DNA from: Micromonospora phaseoli
Lineage (GTDB): Bacteria; Actinomycetota; Actinomycetes; Mycobacteriales; Micromonosporaceae
NCBI RefSeq assembly: GCF_900109115.1
Contig: NZ_FNYV01000010.1
Location: 62,001 to 126,000 of the forward strand
Length of the DNA: 64,000 bases
Direction of reading: 5' to 3'
Below the pieces are notes generated by a model that searched no databases, was not told where the DNA came from, and saw only the letters and a list, made by a program, of their open reading frames with translations. Numbering within the stretch: the first letter of the stretch is position 1; every line of letters starts with the position of its first letter. A program made the position numbers and the translations under genes. Of this stretch, positions 40,997 to 49,844 are shown one piece after another.

Positions 40997-41986
40997 TCAG
41001 GCGTATGTGTCGCCGTACTCGCGGATGTCGTTGACGTCGAGGGTGATCCGGCTGTTGTCGGCCCACTCGCCGGTGGCCTGCTGCCAGCTGCGGTCGTCGC
41101 GCTCGTCGATCGTCGACCAGTTCGGACGGTGGTGACGGAGGTAGATGGGTCCGGTCGACTCGCCGGGAGCCAGTTCCCTGCCGGCGAAGGTCAGCTCGAT
41201 CCAGCCGGGGATCGGGGTGCCGGGCGGCGGGAAGACAGTCGGGGTGGGCGTCGGAGTCCGCGGCAGCGGCGACGTGGTCGTCGCGGGAAACAATGACGAT
41301 CCCGAGGCGGGCGGCGATGGCGCAGCCGGCGGTGGCGAGGCAGGTGTGCCCGGCGGGCCCGGCGGCAGGGGTGGTGGGAAGTACTGGATGTGGCGTTGCA
41401 CGTTGGCGCAGCCGATCGCCGCCCAGTCGCAGTTGGTGACGAGCGAGGTGTTCCCACCCTCGAACGTCAGGTGGTAGCGGATCCGCACGTCCGCCAGGTC
41501 GAGCGGGGCGGTGCCCGTGTTGATGACCTGGAGGACATGCTGGATCTGGTTGTCCGTCGGCGACCAGCTCAGGTTGCGGTAGCTGACCCGGGCCTTCCCG
41601 TACGCGGTGCGGACCGGGGTCACCGCCGAGTCGAGGGAGTACCCGCCGTCGGTGTACGCCCACACGGTGAGCCGATATTCGGTGCCTGGTGCGAGGTCGG
41701 TCAGGGTGAGGTCGGTACCGGTGGTGGTGCCGAGACTGCGGTACACGTTGGGGCCGAGCCAGGCCCGCACCTCGTGCCGGATGGGCGTCCCGCCCGGTTC
41801 GCCGATCCAGGTCGACGGCGACCAGGTCAGGCTGAGCAGGTGCGGCTCGTTCGCCACCACCACCGGTGCGCCGGGAGTGGTCAGGACCGGATCGTCGGCC
41901 GCACGGGCGACGGCGGTACCGGAGAGCCCGAGCACTATGCCGAGGACTGCGACAAGGGTTACCCGACGAGCACGCATAGTGCGCAT
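40997..41986 (-). CDS. Secreted FN3 plus CBM3 protein
   Basis: 329 residues with a signal peptide (residues 1-30, ending ARA-AD). Residues ~35-128 are a fibronectin type III domain (LSLTWSPSTWIGEPGG, YRLTVWAYTDGGYS). Residues ~130-329 match a family 3 cellulose-binding module: QHVLQVINTGTAPLDLADVRIRYHL split over two strands, GCANVQ, then ELTFAGRELAPGES and TGEWADNSRITLDVNDI. A Pro/Thr/Ser-rich insertion of about 60 residues interrupts the CBM. No catalytic domain is present. Confidence 0.82.
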   Translation of the reverse strand: MRTMRARRVTLVAVLGIVLGLSGTAVARAADDPVLTTPGAPVVVANEPHLLSLTWSPSTWIGEPGGTPIRHEVRAWLGPNVYRSLGTTTGTDLTLTDLAPGTEYRLTVWAYTDGGYSLDSAVTPVRTAYGKARVSYRNLSWSPTDNQIQHVLQVINTGTAPLDLADVRIRYHLTFEGGNTSLVTNCDWAAIGCANVQRHIQYFPPPLPPGPPGTPASPPPAAPSPPASGSSLFPATTTSPLPRTPTPTPTVFPPPGTPIPGWIELTFAGRELAPGESTGPIYLRHHRPNWSTIDERDDRSWQQATGEWADNSRITLDVNDIREYGDTYA

Positions 41987-42399
41987 GCTAGAGAGCTGAA
42001 TGCATGAATATCAATGGTCAGTATTGCCGGGACTCGATCCGGCCGAGCGCTCCGGGGTCCACCTGCGACCAGGTCGTCCCCTGGTCAGGGGCCTCCGCAC
42101 CACCCCCAGCCTGACCCGCCCCCAGCCCTCGCCCCACCCTCTGTCCTCGCCGATCATGCAGGTGTGGCTCCTGATTGATGGTGGTATGCCGCTGTTTGGG
42201 TAGTACCAACAACTGCATGATCGGCGCGCGGCGCGCGGCGCGCGGGGCTCGGTGCGGGGTGCGGTGGGGGTTGACCCGGAGGAGGGTGGTGGTGATCCCG
42301 GATTGCCGGATCGGTCGATGTGATTAGCCTCGATCGGGCAACTAGTTGACCGGGCACAGTCGACATACGGGGAGGACGTCCCATGAAGAGAGCTGTCCG
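41987..42399. other. Long divergent intergenic region
   Basis: 413 bases between the CBM3 and acylase genes. It contains element B (42149-42225), a run of GCGCGCG units (42224-42246) and, at 42383-42403, a six-codon leader frame with its own ribosome site. TTGCCG and GATTAGCCT near 42302-42330 could form the acylase promoter. Confidence 0.5.
42149..42225. repeat. CGATCWWG inverted-repeat element B
   Basis: 13-base perfect arms GCCGATCATGCAG (42149-42161) and CTGCATGATCGGC (42213-42225) around 51 bases. It is the same length class and has the same outer ends as elements A, C and D. Confidence 0.75.
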
Positions 42400-42403
42400 A
42401 TGA
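42383..42403 (+). CDS. Possible six-codon leader peptide
   Basis: ATG 42383, preceded by GGAGG at 42371-42375, encodes MKRAVR and stops at TGA 42401-42403, overlapping the acylase ATG (42400) as ATGA. The acylase itself lacks a good ribosome site, so it may be translated by coupling to this leader. A sequencing indel joining the two frames is an alternative. Confidence 0.35.
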   Translation: MKRAVR

Positions 42404-44823
42404 GGGGGCGACGCATCGTCGCCACGGCCACCGCCGCCGTCCTGGTCGCGGCCGGCCTCGCCGTGACCGGCGGGACCGCCGTCGCGCACGGCGGCGGCTA
42501 CTCGGCCCTGATCCAGCGGGCCTCGTACGGCGTACCGCACATCACCGCGCGCGACTTCGCCGGCCTCGGCTACGGCGTCGGGTACGCCCAGGCGGAGGAC
42601 AACATCTGCCTGATCGCCGAGAGTGTGGTGACGGTAAGCGCGCAACGGTCCCGGTTCTTCGGTGCCGACACCGAGAACGTCGGCAGCGACCTGTTCCACC
42701 AGAAGGCGATCGACGATCGGGCCGCCGAGCGCTGGCTCGTCGGCCGGCGCGACGGCCTCCGCGCACCCTCCAACGAGGTACGCGACCAGATGCGCGGCTT
42801 CGCCGCCGGCTACAACGCCTACCTGCGGGGTGCGCAGAAGAAGATCAACGACCCGGCCTGCGCCGGGAAGGAGTGGGTGCGTCCGATCAGCGAGCTGGAC
42901 CTGTGGCGGGCCAACTGGGCCCGGATGGTCCGGGCCAGTTCCGGCGCACTCGCCGACGGCATCGTCGTCGCCGCGCCGCCCGCCGCCACCAGCAACGGAA
43001 GCAGCGCCGGCCGGAGCAGCACCGGCGGAAGCGGCGCCAACGGAAGCGGCGCCGGCGGGAGCAGCGCCGTTGGGAGCAGCGCAACGGTGAGCGCCCCGCG
43101 GGCGGAAGCCGTGGTCACCGCCCGCGACGGGGCGCCGGCCGGGGTGGGCAGCAACGCGTACGGTCTGGGACGCGGCGCCACCACCAGCGGTGCCGGCATG
43201 CTGCTGGCGAACCCGCACTTCCCGTGGGACGGCGACGAGCGTTTCTACCGGATGCGGCTGAAGGTGCCCGGCAAATACGACGTGGAAGGCGCGGCCCTGA
43301 TCGGCGACCCGCTCGTCGAGATCGGACACAACGGCAAGGTCGCCTGGTCGCACACCGTTTCCACCGCCCGCCGCTTCGTCTGGCACCAACTCGCACTGGT
43401 GCCCGGCGACCCGACGAGCTACCGCTACGACGGCCAGACCCGGAAGATGACAGCCCGCACGGTCACCGTCCAGACTCCCGCCGGGCCGGTCAGCCGTACC
43501 CTCCACGACACCCACTTCGGCCCGGTCGTGGTGGTGCCGGGCCGCTTCGACTGGACCACCGACACGGCGTACGCGATCACCGACGTCAACGCCACGAACA
43601 ACCGTGCGCTTGACGGCTGGCTCGCCATGGGCCGGGCGAAGTCGGTGGGTGAGCTGCGGTCGGTGCTGGACCGCCGGCAGTTCCTGCCCTGGGTCAACGT
43701 GATCGCCGCCGACCGCGACGGCCGCGCCCTCTACGCCGACCACTCCGTCGTGCCCCGGGTCACCGACTCCCTCGCGGCCGCGTGCATTCCAGCTTCCTTC
43801 CAGAGTCTGTACGCGACAAGCGGCCAAGCCGTCCTCGACGGCTCCCGATCATCGTGTGAGCTGGGCCGGGACCGCGACGCGGCGGTACCCGGCATCCTCG
43901 GGCCGGCGAACCTGCCCACGCTGGTCCGCGACGACTACGTGACCAACTCCAACGACAGCTACTGGCTGGCCAACCCCGCTCGCCCGCTCGTCGGGTACCC
44001 GCGCATCATCGGCGACGAGCGAACCGTCCGCAGCCTGCGGACCCGGCTCGGCGTGCACCAGGTGCGGCAGCGCCTCGCCGGCACCGACGGGCTGCCCGGC
44101 CGGGGCTTCACCACCGGCAGGCTGTGGGACGTGACGCTCGGCAACCGGGCGTACGGCGGCGAACTGGTCCGCGACGACCTGGTCCGGCTCTGCGAAGCTC
44201 AGCCGACGGCCACCGCCTCGGACGGCAGCACAGTCGACCTGACGGCCGCCTGTGTCGCGCTACGACGCTGGGATCTCCGGGTCGACCTGGGCAGCCGGGG
44301 TTCGCACGTGTTCACCGAGTTCGCTCGGGCCGGCGGCCTGCGCTTCGCCGACCCGTTCGACCCGGCCACTCCGCTGACCACGCCGAACCGGCTCGCCGTC
44401 GACGACCCGAGGGTCCGCACGGCGCTCGCCGACGCCGTCAAACTGCTCGACGGCATCCCGCTGGACGCCCGCCTCGGCGACATCCAGAGCGAGCCGCGCG
44501 GCACGGAACGCATCCCCATCCACGGCGGCTGGCCGGAGGCCGGTGTCTTCAACATGATCATCAACCAGGTGCAGCCCGGCGTCGGCTACCCGAAGGTGCG
44601 GCACGGTACGTCGTACCTGATGGCCGTCGAACTGGACCGCGACGGGCCGTCGGGCCGGCAGCTGCTCACCTACTCGCAGTCGGCCAACCCGAACTCGCCC
44701 TGGTACGCCGACCAGACCCGGCTGTACTCGGGCAAGGGCTGGGACACCATCAAGTTCACGCAGAAGCAGCTGCGGGCCGACCCGAACCTGGTCACGTACC
44801 GGGTGGGGGAGCGCCGCCGCTGA
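42400..44823 (+). CDS. Secreted penicillin-acylase-family Ntn hydrolase (aculeacin/AHL acylase-like)
   Basis: About 807 residues from ATG 42400. A signal peptide (RRIVATATAAVLVAAGLAV, cleavage near AVA-HG) is followed by the alpha chain, a spacer, and the beta chain starting at Ser251 in GVGSNAYGLG, the autoprocessed nucleophile of the S45 family. The beta-chain start pattern, NPHFPW and HTVSTARRF agree with aculeacin A acylase and AhlM-type enzymes, which deacylate cyclic lipopeptides, capsaicin-like amides or acyl-homoserine lactones. A Ser/Gly-rich insertion (~195-228) lies in the spacer just before the nucleophile. It is extracellular, and the substrate is inferred only by family. Confidence 0.9.
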   Translation: MRGRRIVATATAAVLVAAGLAVTGGTAVAHGGGYSALIQRASYGVPHITARDFAGLGYGVGYAQAEDNICLIAESVVTVSAQRSRFFGADTENVGSDLFHQKAIDDRAAERWLVGRRDGLRAPSNEVRDQMRGFAAGYNAYLRGAQKKINDPACAGKEWVRPISELDLWRANWARMVRASSGALADGIVVAAPPAATSNGSSAGRSSTGGSGANGSGAGGSSAVGSSATVSAPRAEAVVTARDGAPAGVGSNAYGLGRGATTSGAGMLLANPHFPWDGDERFYRMRLKVPGKYDVEGAALIGDPLVEIGHNGKVAWSHTVSTARRFVWHQLALVPGDPTSYRYDGQTRKMTARTVTVQTPAGPVSRTLHDTHFGPVVVVPGRFDWTTDTAYAITDVNATNNRALDGWLAMGRAKSVGELRSVLDRRQFLPWVNVIAADRDGRALYADHSVVPRVTDSLAAACIPASFQSLYATSGQAVLDGSRSSCELGRDRDAAVPGILGPANLPTLVRDDYVTNSNDSYWLANPARPLVGYPRIIGDERTVRSLRTRLGVHQVRQRLAGTDGLPGRGFTTGRLWDVTLGNRAYGGELVRDDLVRLCEAQPTATASDGSTVDLTAACVALRRWDLRVDLGSRGSHVFTEFARAGGLRFADPFDPATPLTTPNRLAVDDPRVRTALADAVKLLDGIPLDARLGDIQSEPRGTERIPIHGGWPEAGVFNMIINQVQPGVGYPKVRHGTSYLMAVELDRDGPSGRQLLTYSQSANPNSPWYADQTRLYSGKGWDTIKFTQKQLRADPNLVTYRVGERRR

Positions 44824-44870
44824 CCGACGACCCCGACCCGGCGGCCGGGCCTGGCCTGACGGCCGGTTGG

Positions 44871-44943
44871 GGCTGTGGGGGTCGCGGGTTGCGGGATGTT
44901 GGGCTTTCTGCTCGCGGGAAGCCGCGAGATGCCGCATGTCGTG
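44871..44943. repeat. Dispersed 73-base repeat, copy 2
   Basis: Aligns in opposite orientation with 26363-26436 (see that entry). It lies in the 265-base gap after the acylase gene, which otherwise contains only CGGGT/CGGCT short tandem units (~45008-45060). Confidence 0.55.
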
Positions 44944-45050
44944 TTGGGTGGCAGCTGACGTCGGGCCGTCAGGTCGGGCGTCCGGTGGCGTGGTCCGGGT
45001 GGCCGGGCGGCTCGGGCTGGGCGGCTCGGGTCGGGCGGCTCGGGTCGGGT

Positions 45051-45081
45051 CGGGTCGGGCGGCGAATCGCCGTCCGGCCCG
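45051..45081 (-). terminator. Hairpin after the GYD-domain gene
   Basis: 15-base arms with two mismatches (45051-45065 and 45067-45081), 7 bases beyond the stop at 45089 on the minus strand. Confidence 0.55.
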
Positions 45082-45088
45082 ACCCGGG

Positions 45089-45409
45089 TCACGGAGTCGG
45101 CGGCTGGTAGGTGACCGGCAGCCGGACGGCGGCGTCGATCTCCGCCGTGGTCAGCAGCGGCACGATGCGGGCGTCGACGCCGCCCGCCGCCCGCACGGCG
45201 ATGCCGAGTGCGGCGGCTGTCACGTTGTCCGGCACCTCGCAGAGCACGTACAGGTCGAACTGGCCGAAGGCGTAGTACACCGCCTCCACCTGCCCGCCGG
45301 CGTTCTCGATCAGGGCCTCGATCACCTCGGCCCGCGCAGTCCCGCCATCCTTGGCCAGCCCGGCCATTCCCGGGACCGTGTAGATCGCCGTGACCAGGAA
45401 CTTCGCCAC
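45089..45409 (-). CDS. GYD-domain protein
   Basis: 106 residues, GTG start. Typical GYD features: YTVPGMAGLAKDGGTAR and a second-half FDLYVLCEVPD with the hydrophobic strand. These are small ferredoxin-like proteins of unknown biochemical role, frequent in actinobacteria. It is divergent from the DHA2 exporter with 261 bases between; nothing else is recognised in that gap. Confidence 0.82.
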   Translation of the reverse strand: MAKFLVTAIYTVPGMAGLAKDGGTARAEVIEALIENAGGQVEAVYYAFGQFDLYVLCEVPDNVTAAALGIAVRAAGGVDARIVPLLTTAEIDAAVRLPVTYQPPTP

Positions 45410-45670
45410 GCTGGCACCACCTTCCCACCCGTCTGCCCGGCCCTGACCGCGTGCCGCGCGTACCCGTTTCCCGCCCGGTCACGCCTCGCGCCGCAGAGTC
45501 GCCGTGGCCGTGCTCACAGAAGGCTCTGCTGGTCGCTAAACGGGCGGCGAAGTGTCGTTGGCGAGGGCTACTGTGCCGTGCGGGCTTCACCACCGCCGTC
45601 GCGCCGGCCAGTGGGCGCCACGTCGGCCACCACCGCTCGTCCTATGGACATTCTGACAACAGGAGACCTC

Positions 45671-47269
45671 GTGACACAGCAATCTGTCGCGGCACCGCAG
45701 CCTGTCCCGACCTCGGACAAGCTCGACGCCGCGGTGCTCAAGGTGGCCGGTGTCGTCGTGCTCGGTGCGCTCATGTCGATCCTCGACGTGACGGTGGTAA
45801 GCGTCGCCCTGCCGACGTTCCAGAGCGAGTTCGACGCGTCGTACGCCCGGGTGGCGTGGACGATGACCGGCTACACGCTCGCGCTGGCCACGGTGATCCC
45901 GCTCAGCGGGTGGGCCGCCGACCGGTTCGGCACCAAACGCCTCTACATGATGGCCCTGGCGCTGTTCACCATCGGCTCCGGGCTGTGCGCCACCGCCGAC
46001 ACGATCGGCGAGTTGATCACGTACCGGGTGTTGCAGGGCCTCGGTGGCGGCATGCTCATGCCGATCGGCATGGCGATCATGACGCGGGCGGCCGGGCCGA
46101 ACCGGATCGGCCGGTTGATGGCCGTCCTCGGCATCCCGATGCTGCTCGGCCCGATCGGCGGCCCGATCCTGGGCGGCTGGCTGATCGACGTGGCGAGCTG
46201 GCACTGGATCTTCCTGATCAACCTGCCGATCGGCGTCGTCGCGCTGGTCTACGCCCAGCTGGCCCTGCCGAAGGACAGCCCCCAGCCGTCAGAGTCGTTC
46301 GACTTCCTCGGCATGCTGATGCTCTCGCCGGGTCTCGCCCTCTTCCTCTACGGCGTCTCCACGCTGCCCGAGGCCGGCACCTTTGCCGACTCCGAGGTGT
46401 GGGGGCCGATGCTGATCGGTGCCGTGCTGGTGGTGGCGTTCGTGCTCTACTCGTTCAAGCCTCAGCATCCGCTGCTCGACCTGCGGCTGTTCCGTAACCG
46501 CAGGCTGACCATCGCGGCGTTGACCATGTTCGTCTTCATCATCGCCTTCATGGGTGCCGGGCTGCTGTTCCCGAGCTACTTCCTCCAGGTGCGCGGTGAG
46601 TCCACGCTGCACGCCGGCCTGCTGATGGCGCCGCAGGGCATCGGCGCCATGGTCACCATGCCGATCGCCGGCATGCTCGCCGACAAGGTGCCGGTCGGCC
46701 GCACGGTGCCGTTCGCGCTGCTGCTCATCCTCGCCGGGTTCTTCACCTTCACCCAGCTCGACGCGGACACCTCGTACCTGCTGCTCTGCGGCTCGCTGTT
46801 CGTGATGGGCCTGGGCATGGGCGGCACGATGATGCCGATCATGACCTCGGCGCTGAAGACGCTGACCGGGCACGAGGTGGCCCGGGGCTCCACGCTGGTG
46901 AACATCCTCCAGCAGATCGGCGGTTCCGTCGGCGCCGCGACGATGTCGGTGATCCTCACTAACGAGTTGAACGGCTCCCGCACGATCCCCGGCCTGACCG
47001 ACCCGAACGGCGCGCCGATCACCGAGGCCGGCCTGGCCATCGCCGCCCAGCAACGGCCGGAACTGGCGCAGCAGGTTCCCGACCCGTCGCTCATCGAGCG
47101 TGGCCTGGACTTCGCCGCCAACTCCTTCGCCACGACCTTCTGGGTGGCGTTCGCACTGGTGGCGGCGACGTTCATCCCGGCCGCGTTCCTACCTCGACGG
47201 CGGGAGCGGTCACACCTGCTGGACGACCAGCCCACCGACCAGCCGACCGTCCCGGTCGTCGTGCACTGA
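45671..47269 (+). CDS. DHA2 (EmrB/QacA-type) multidrug exporter
   Basis: 532 residues from GTG 45671 with AGGAG at 45661-45665; ATG 45644 would add 9 residues. It has 14 predicted helices. The DHA2 signature LDVTVVSVALPTFQ is in helix 1, motif A GWAADRFGTKRLY follows, and the antiporter motif reads LGPIGGPILGGWL. Proton-driven export of lipophilic drugs is expected. The acidic tail ends in Thr/Pro repeats. No regulator is adjacent. Element C follows 66 bases downstream. Confidence 0.9.
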   Translation: MTQQSVAAPQPVPTSDKLDAAVLKVAGVVVLGALMSILDVTVVSVALPTFQSEFDASYARVAWTMTGYTLALATVIPLSGWAADRFGTKRLYMMALALFTIGSGLCATADTIGELITYRVLQGLGGGMLMPIGMAIMTRAAGPNRIGRLMAVLGIPMLLGPIGGPILGGWLIDVASWHWIFLINLPIGVVALVYAQLALPKDSPQPSESFDFLGMLMLSPGLALFLYGVSTLPEAGTFADSEVWGPMLIGAVLVVAFVLYSFKPQHPLLDLRLFRNRRLTIAALTMFVFIIAFMGAGLLFPSYFLQVRGESTLHAGLLMAPQGIGAMVTMPIAGMLADKVPVGRTVPFALLLILAGFFTFTQLDADTSYLLLCGSLFVMGLGMGGTMMPIMTSALKTLTGHEVARGSTLVNILQQIGGSVGAATMSVILTNELNGSRTIPGLTDPNGAPITEAGLAIAAQQRPELAQQVPDPSLIERGLDFAANSFATTFWVAFALVAATFIPAAFLPRRRERSHLLDDQPTDQPTVPVVVH

Positions 47270-47335
47270 CCAACTGACCCACTGACCCACCCACCCAGAC
47301 CCCACTCACCCACCCCGCCGCACCCACCCCGCCGT

Positions 47336-47397
47336 GTCGATCTAGGGACAAACGTCGTTAGTCGATCTCCAGCAACGACGAGAATCCCTAGATCGAC
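47336..47397. repeat. CGATCWWG inverted-repeat element C
   Basis: 13-base perfect arms GTCGATCTAGGGA (47336-47348) and TCCCTAGATCGAC (47385-47397), with an inner stem CGTCGTT / AACGACG (47353-47359, 47374-47380). It may also end transcription of the exporter gene. Confidence 0.75.
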
Positions 47398-47453
47398 GGG
47401 GGTAGGGTGCGGGGCGCCGGGTGGGGTGGTGGCGGGGTGGGGAGGTGGGGGCG

Positions 47454-48782
47454 ATGATGCCGCAGTTGGCGGTGCCGCCGGCGGTCGAGGCCGAGCGGGT
47501 GATCACCGCCGTGCTTGCCGACCTGCGTTCGGGCGACCATCGGGGGGTGGTGGTCGACTCGCCGCCCGGCGCCGGCAAGTCGACGCTGGTCGTGCGGGCC
47601 GCCGTTGAGCTGGCCGCCACCGGCGAGCCACTGATGATCATCGCGCAGACCAACGAGCAGGTCGACGACCTGATCGACCGGCTCGCCGGAAAGGCACCCG
47701 AACTGCGGGTGGGCCGGCTTTCTGCCGCCGACTACCGGCCGTCGTCGCGGGTGACGAGCCACCAGAACGTCCGGGTAGCCGCGAAGGCCGCGGACCTGAG
47801 CGCCTCGGCAGTGGCCATCGGTACGGCCGCCAAGTGGGCCACGGTCACCGAGGGTCGCTGGCCGTGGGCGATCGTCGACGAGGCGTACCAGATGCGCTCG
47901 GACGCCCTGCTGCGGGTGGCCAGCCGGTTCGAGCGGGCCCTGTTCGTGGGGGATCCGGGGCAGCTCGATCCGTTCTCGACCGTGGAGACCGGGCGGTGGG
48001 CGGGGCTCACCTGGGATCCGATGCAGTCGGCGGTGGCGGTGCTGCTGCGACACAACCCGCAGCTGCCGGTGCATCGGCTGCCGGTGTCCTGGCGGCTGCC
48101 CGCCTCGGCCGCACCGGTCGTGTCCCGGGCGTTCTACCCGTTCACCGGCTTCCGGGCCGGTACCGCGACCGCTGAGCGTGCCCTGCACCTCACCGAGGCC
48201 GGGCCCGGTGACGCCGTCGACCGGGCGGTGGAGTTGGCGGCGGCCACCGGCTGGGCGCTGCACGAGCTGCCGGCCCGGCACACCCTGCGTACCGACGGCG
48301 AGGCCGCCGCCGCGTGTGCCGCGCTCGCGCTGCGGATGCTGCGGCGTGGTGCGGTCGCGGTCAGCGAGCAGGCGCCCGGCGGCGCGCCGGTCACCGCCGA
48401 CCGGATCGCCGTCGGGGCGGCCCACCGCGACCAGGTCGCGGCCATCCGGGCACAGCTCGGCGAGGCCGGCGCGGACGTCACCGTGGACACCGCCAACCGC
48501 CTACAGGGCCGCGAGTACGACGTGACGATCGTGCTGCACCCGCTGTCGGGCCGACGCGACGCGACCGCCTTCCACCTGGAGTCGGGGCGGCTCTGTGTGC
48601 TCGCCTCACGGCACCGGCAGGCCTGTGTCGTGGTTGCCCGCGCCGGCATCGGCGAGCTGCTGGACGCCCACCCGTCGACCGAGGCGCCGCAGCTGGACGT
48701 GCCGGTCAAGTTCCCGGACGGCTGGGAGGCCCACCAGGCGATCCTCGCCCACCTGGCCACGGTCACCCACCCAGGGCGTTGA
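47454..48782 (+). CDS. SF1 (Upf1/Dna2-like) helicase
   Basis: 442 residues from ATG 47454 (GGAGG at 47441-47445). Motifs in order: Walker A SPPGAGKST (~39-47), motif Ia-like IIAQTNEQVDDLIDRL, DEAYQM (motif II variant), GDPGQLDPF (motif III), WRLP, and NRLQGREYDVTIV with the final Arg region LCVLASRHRQACVVV. This is the minimal SF1B helicase core without an added nuclease. In Dna2-type enzymes such a core is fused to an iron-staple nuclease; here a nuclease of that class is encoded 38 kb away at 8547. The start lies 57 bases after element C. Confidence 0.85.
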   Translation: MMPQLAVPPAVEAERVITAVLADLRSGDHRGVVVDSPPGAGKSTLVVRAAVELAATGEPLMIIAQTNEQVDDLIDRLAGKAPELRVGRLSAADYRPSSRVTSHQNVRVAAKAADLSASAVAIGTAAKWATVTEGRWPWAIVDEAYQMRSDALLRVASRFERALFVGDPGQLDPFSTVETGRWAGLTWDPMQSAVAVLLRHNPQLPVHRLPVSWRLPASAAPVVSRAFYPFTGFRAGTATAERALHLTEAGPGDAVDRAVELAAATGWALHELPARHTLRTDGEAAAACAALALRMLRRGAVAVSEQAPGGAPVTADRIAVGAAHRDQVAAIRAQLGEAGADVTVDTANRLQGREYDVTIVLHPLSGRRDATAFHLESGRLCVLASRHRQACVVVARAGIGELLDAHPSTEAPQLDVPVKFPDGWEAHQAILAHLATVTHPGR

Positions 48783-48786
48783 CCAG

Positions 48787-48827
48787 CGAGGACGGCATGC
48801 AGGGTGAACGGACTCACGCCGTCCTCG
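48787..48827 (+). terminator. Hairpin after the SF1 helicase gene
   Basis: 10-base perfect arms CGAGGACGGC (48787-48796) and GCCGTCCTCG (48818-48827) with a 21-base loop, 4 bases after the stop. Confidence 0.55.
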
Positions 48828-48902
48828 ATCACCCGGTTCTGTGTCGCTGTACCGATAGAACATCGATTCAGATGATCTGCCGCCGTCTATAGCGTGAGCT
48901 GT

Positions 48903-49565
48903 GTGAAATCCCCATCTGCTCCGTTGTCCCGGCGCGGGCTGCTCGCTGGCACCGCGGTCGCCTCGGCCGCCGCCGTCACCGCAACCGTCGCCACCGCACC
49001 CGCCGTCGCGGCCAGCCCGGTCCGCGCGGCACTACCGGCGGTCACCCACGATGGGATCGCCACCGCCCGACTGGCCGCACCGGCGGTGCTGGAGCCCGAC
49101 CTGCACGAGCGCCTCGGCGCCTGGCTGGCGTTCTGGTCGGCGAACTCGCCGCGCGGCTGGAGCGTCCCCACCGAGGTGGCCGGCCAGGCCGACGCCACCG
49201 GGGAAGCGTTCACCCTGCACGCCATCCGGGTCGTGGTGGACGACCAGCCGGTGGACGCCTTCGTCGCCGGCCGGCCCGACCACGCCCACCTGGGCACCCT
49301 GGCCAGCCTGCACCACCACTTCGGGCAGGTCACCGTCATCGCCGGTGGCGGGCTGCGGGTGGTCGACAGCGAGGCCGGGTTCACCGGCTCGCCCGAGCAG
49401 GTCGCGTTCGCGTTCGCGGCCTGCGACCGACTGTGGGGCGTGCGTACCGCCCGGGTCGCCCCGTGGCGGCACCTGGTGGGCCACGCCGACAGCGCCTCCC
49501 GCCCCGCCTGGGCGGCCTTCACCAGGACGGCCCTGCGGCGCGGGCTGCGGACCGACACGTACTGA
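48903..49565 (+). CDS. Tat-exported protein of unknown function
   Basis: 220 residues from GTG 48903 (GTG 48894 also in frame). The N-terminus is a twin-arginine signal, LSRRGLLAGTAVASAAAV, with an Ala-rich cleavage region. The mature part has no recognised family; it contains FTLHAIRVVVDDQPVDAF and a His cluster LHHHFGQVTV. TATAGC at 48888-48893 just upstream and the lack of a ribosome site suggest a leaderless transcript; a palindrome CAGATGATCTG lies at 48869-48879. It heads a three-gene set with the next two genes. Confidence 0.7.
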   Translation: MKSPSAPLSRRGLLAGTAVASAAAVTATVATAPAVAASPVRAALPAVTHDGIATARLAAPAVLEPDLHERLGAWLAFWSANSPRGWSVPTEVAGQADATGEAFTLHAIRVVVDDQPVDAFVAGRPDHAHLGTLASLHHHFGQVTVIAGGGLRVVDSEAGFTGSPEQVAFAFAACDRLWGVRTARVAPWRHLVGHADSASRPAWAAFTRTALRRGLRTDTY

Positions 49566-49583
49566 CGAACCGGAGGAAACACC

Positions 49584-49844
49584 ATGGCACGCCACGAGTT
49601 CCGCTTTGTGGTCGACGGCGTCGACCTCACCTCAGCGCAGCAGAGCCAGATCGCCGGTGAGATTCAGAAGGCCGGCCTGGCCGCGCTCTCGGTCGCCGGC
49701 ACGAAGCTCACCAACCCGATCGCCCTGGGCCACGCCAACCTGCGGTTGCGGCCCGAGTGGTACGGCCTGTGGGTGATCGACGGTCCGTTCGCCCAGGACC
49801 TCGGCGAGAAGATCAACGACATCGGCTTCTGGCTGCAGAAGTGA
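49584..49844 (+). CDS. Small unknown protein of the Tat operon
   Basis: 86 residues, ATG 49584, strong GGAGGAAA ribosome site. It is not recognised. It begins with a strand RHEFRFVVDGVDLTSAQQSQ and a helix IAGEIQKAGLAAL, then a beta-rich half LRLRPEWYGLWVIDG. Leader-like helices of this kind occur in some peptide-precursor families, but no cleavage site or core is evident. The stop overlaps the next start (GTGA). Confidence 0.65.
   Translation: MARHEFRFVVDGVDLTSAQQSQIAGEIQKAGLAALSVAGTKLTNPIALGHANLRLRPEWYGLWVIDGPFAQDLGEKINDIGFWLQK

Noticed and set aside
45008-45060. CGGGT/CGGCT short tandem units as a functional repeat array
   Set aside because: Irregular low-complexity GC-rich sequence; only the terminator at its end is supported.
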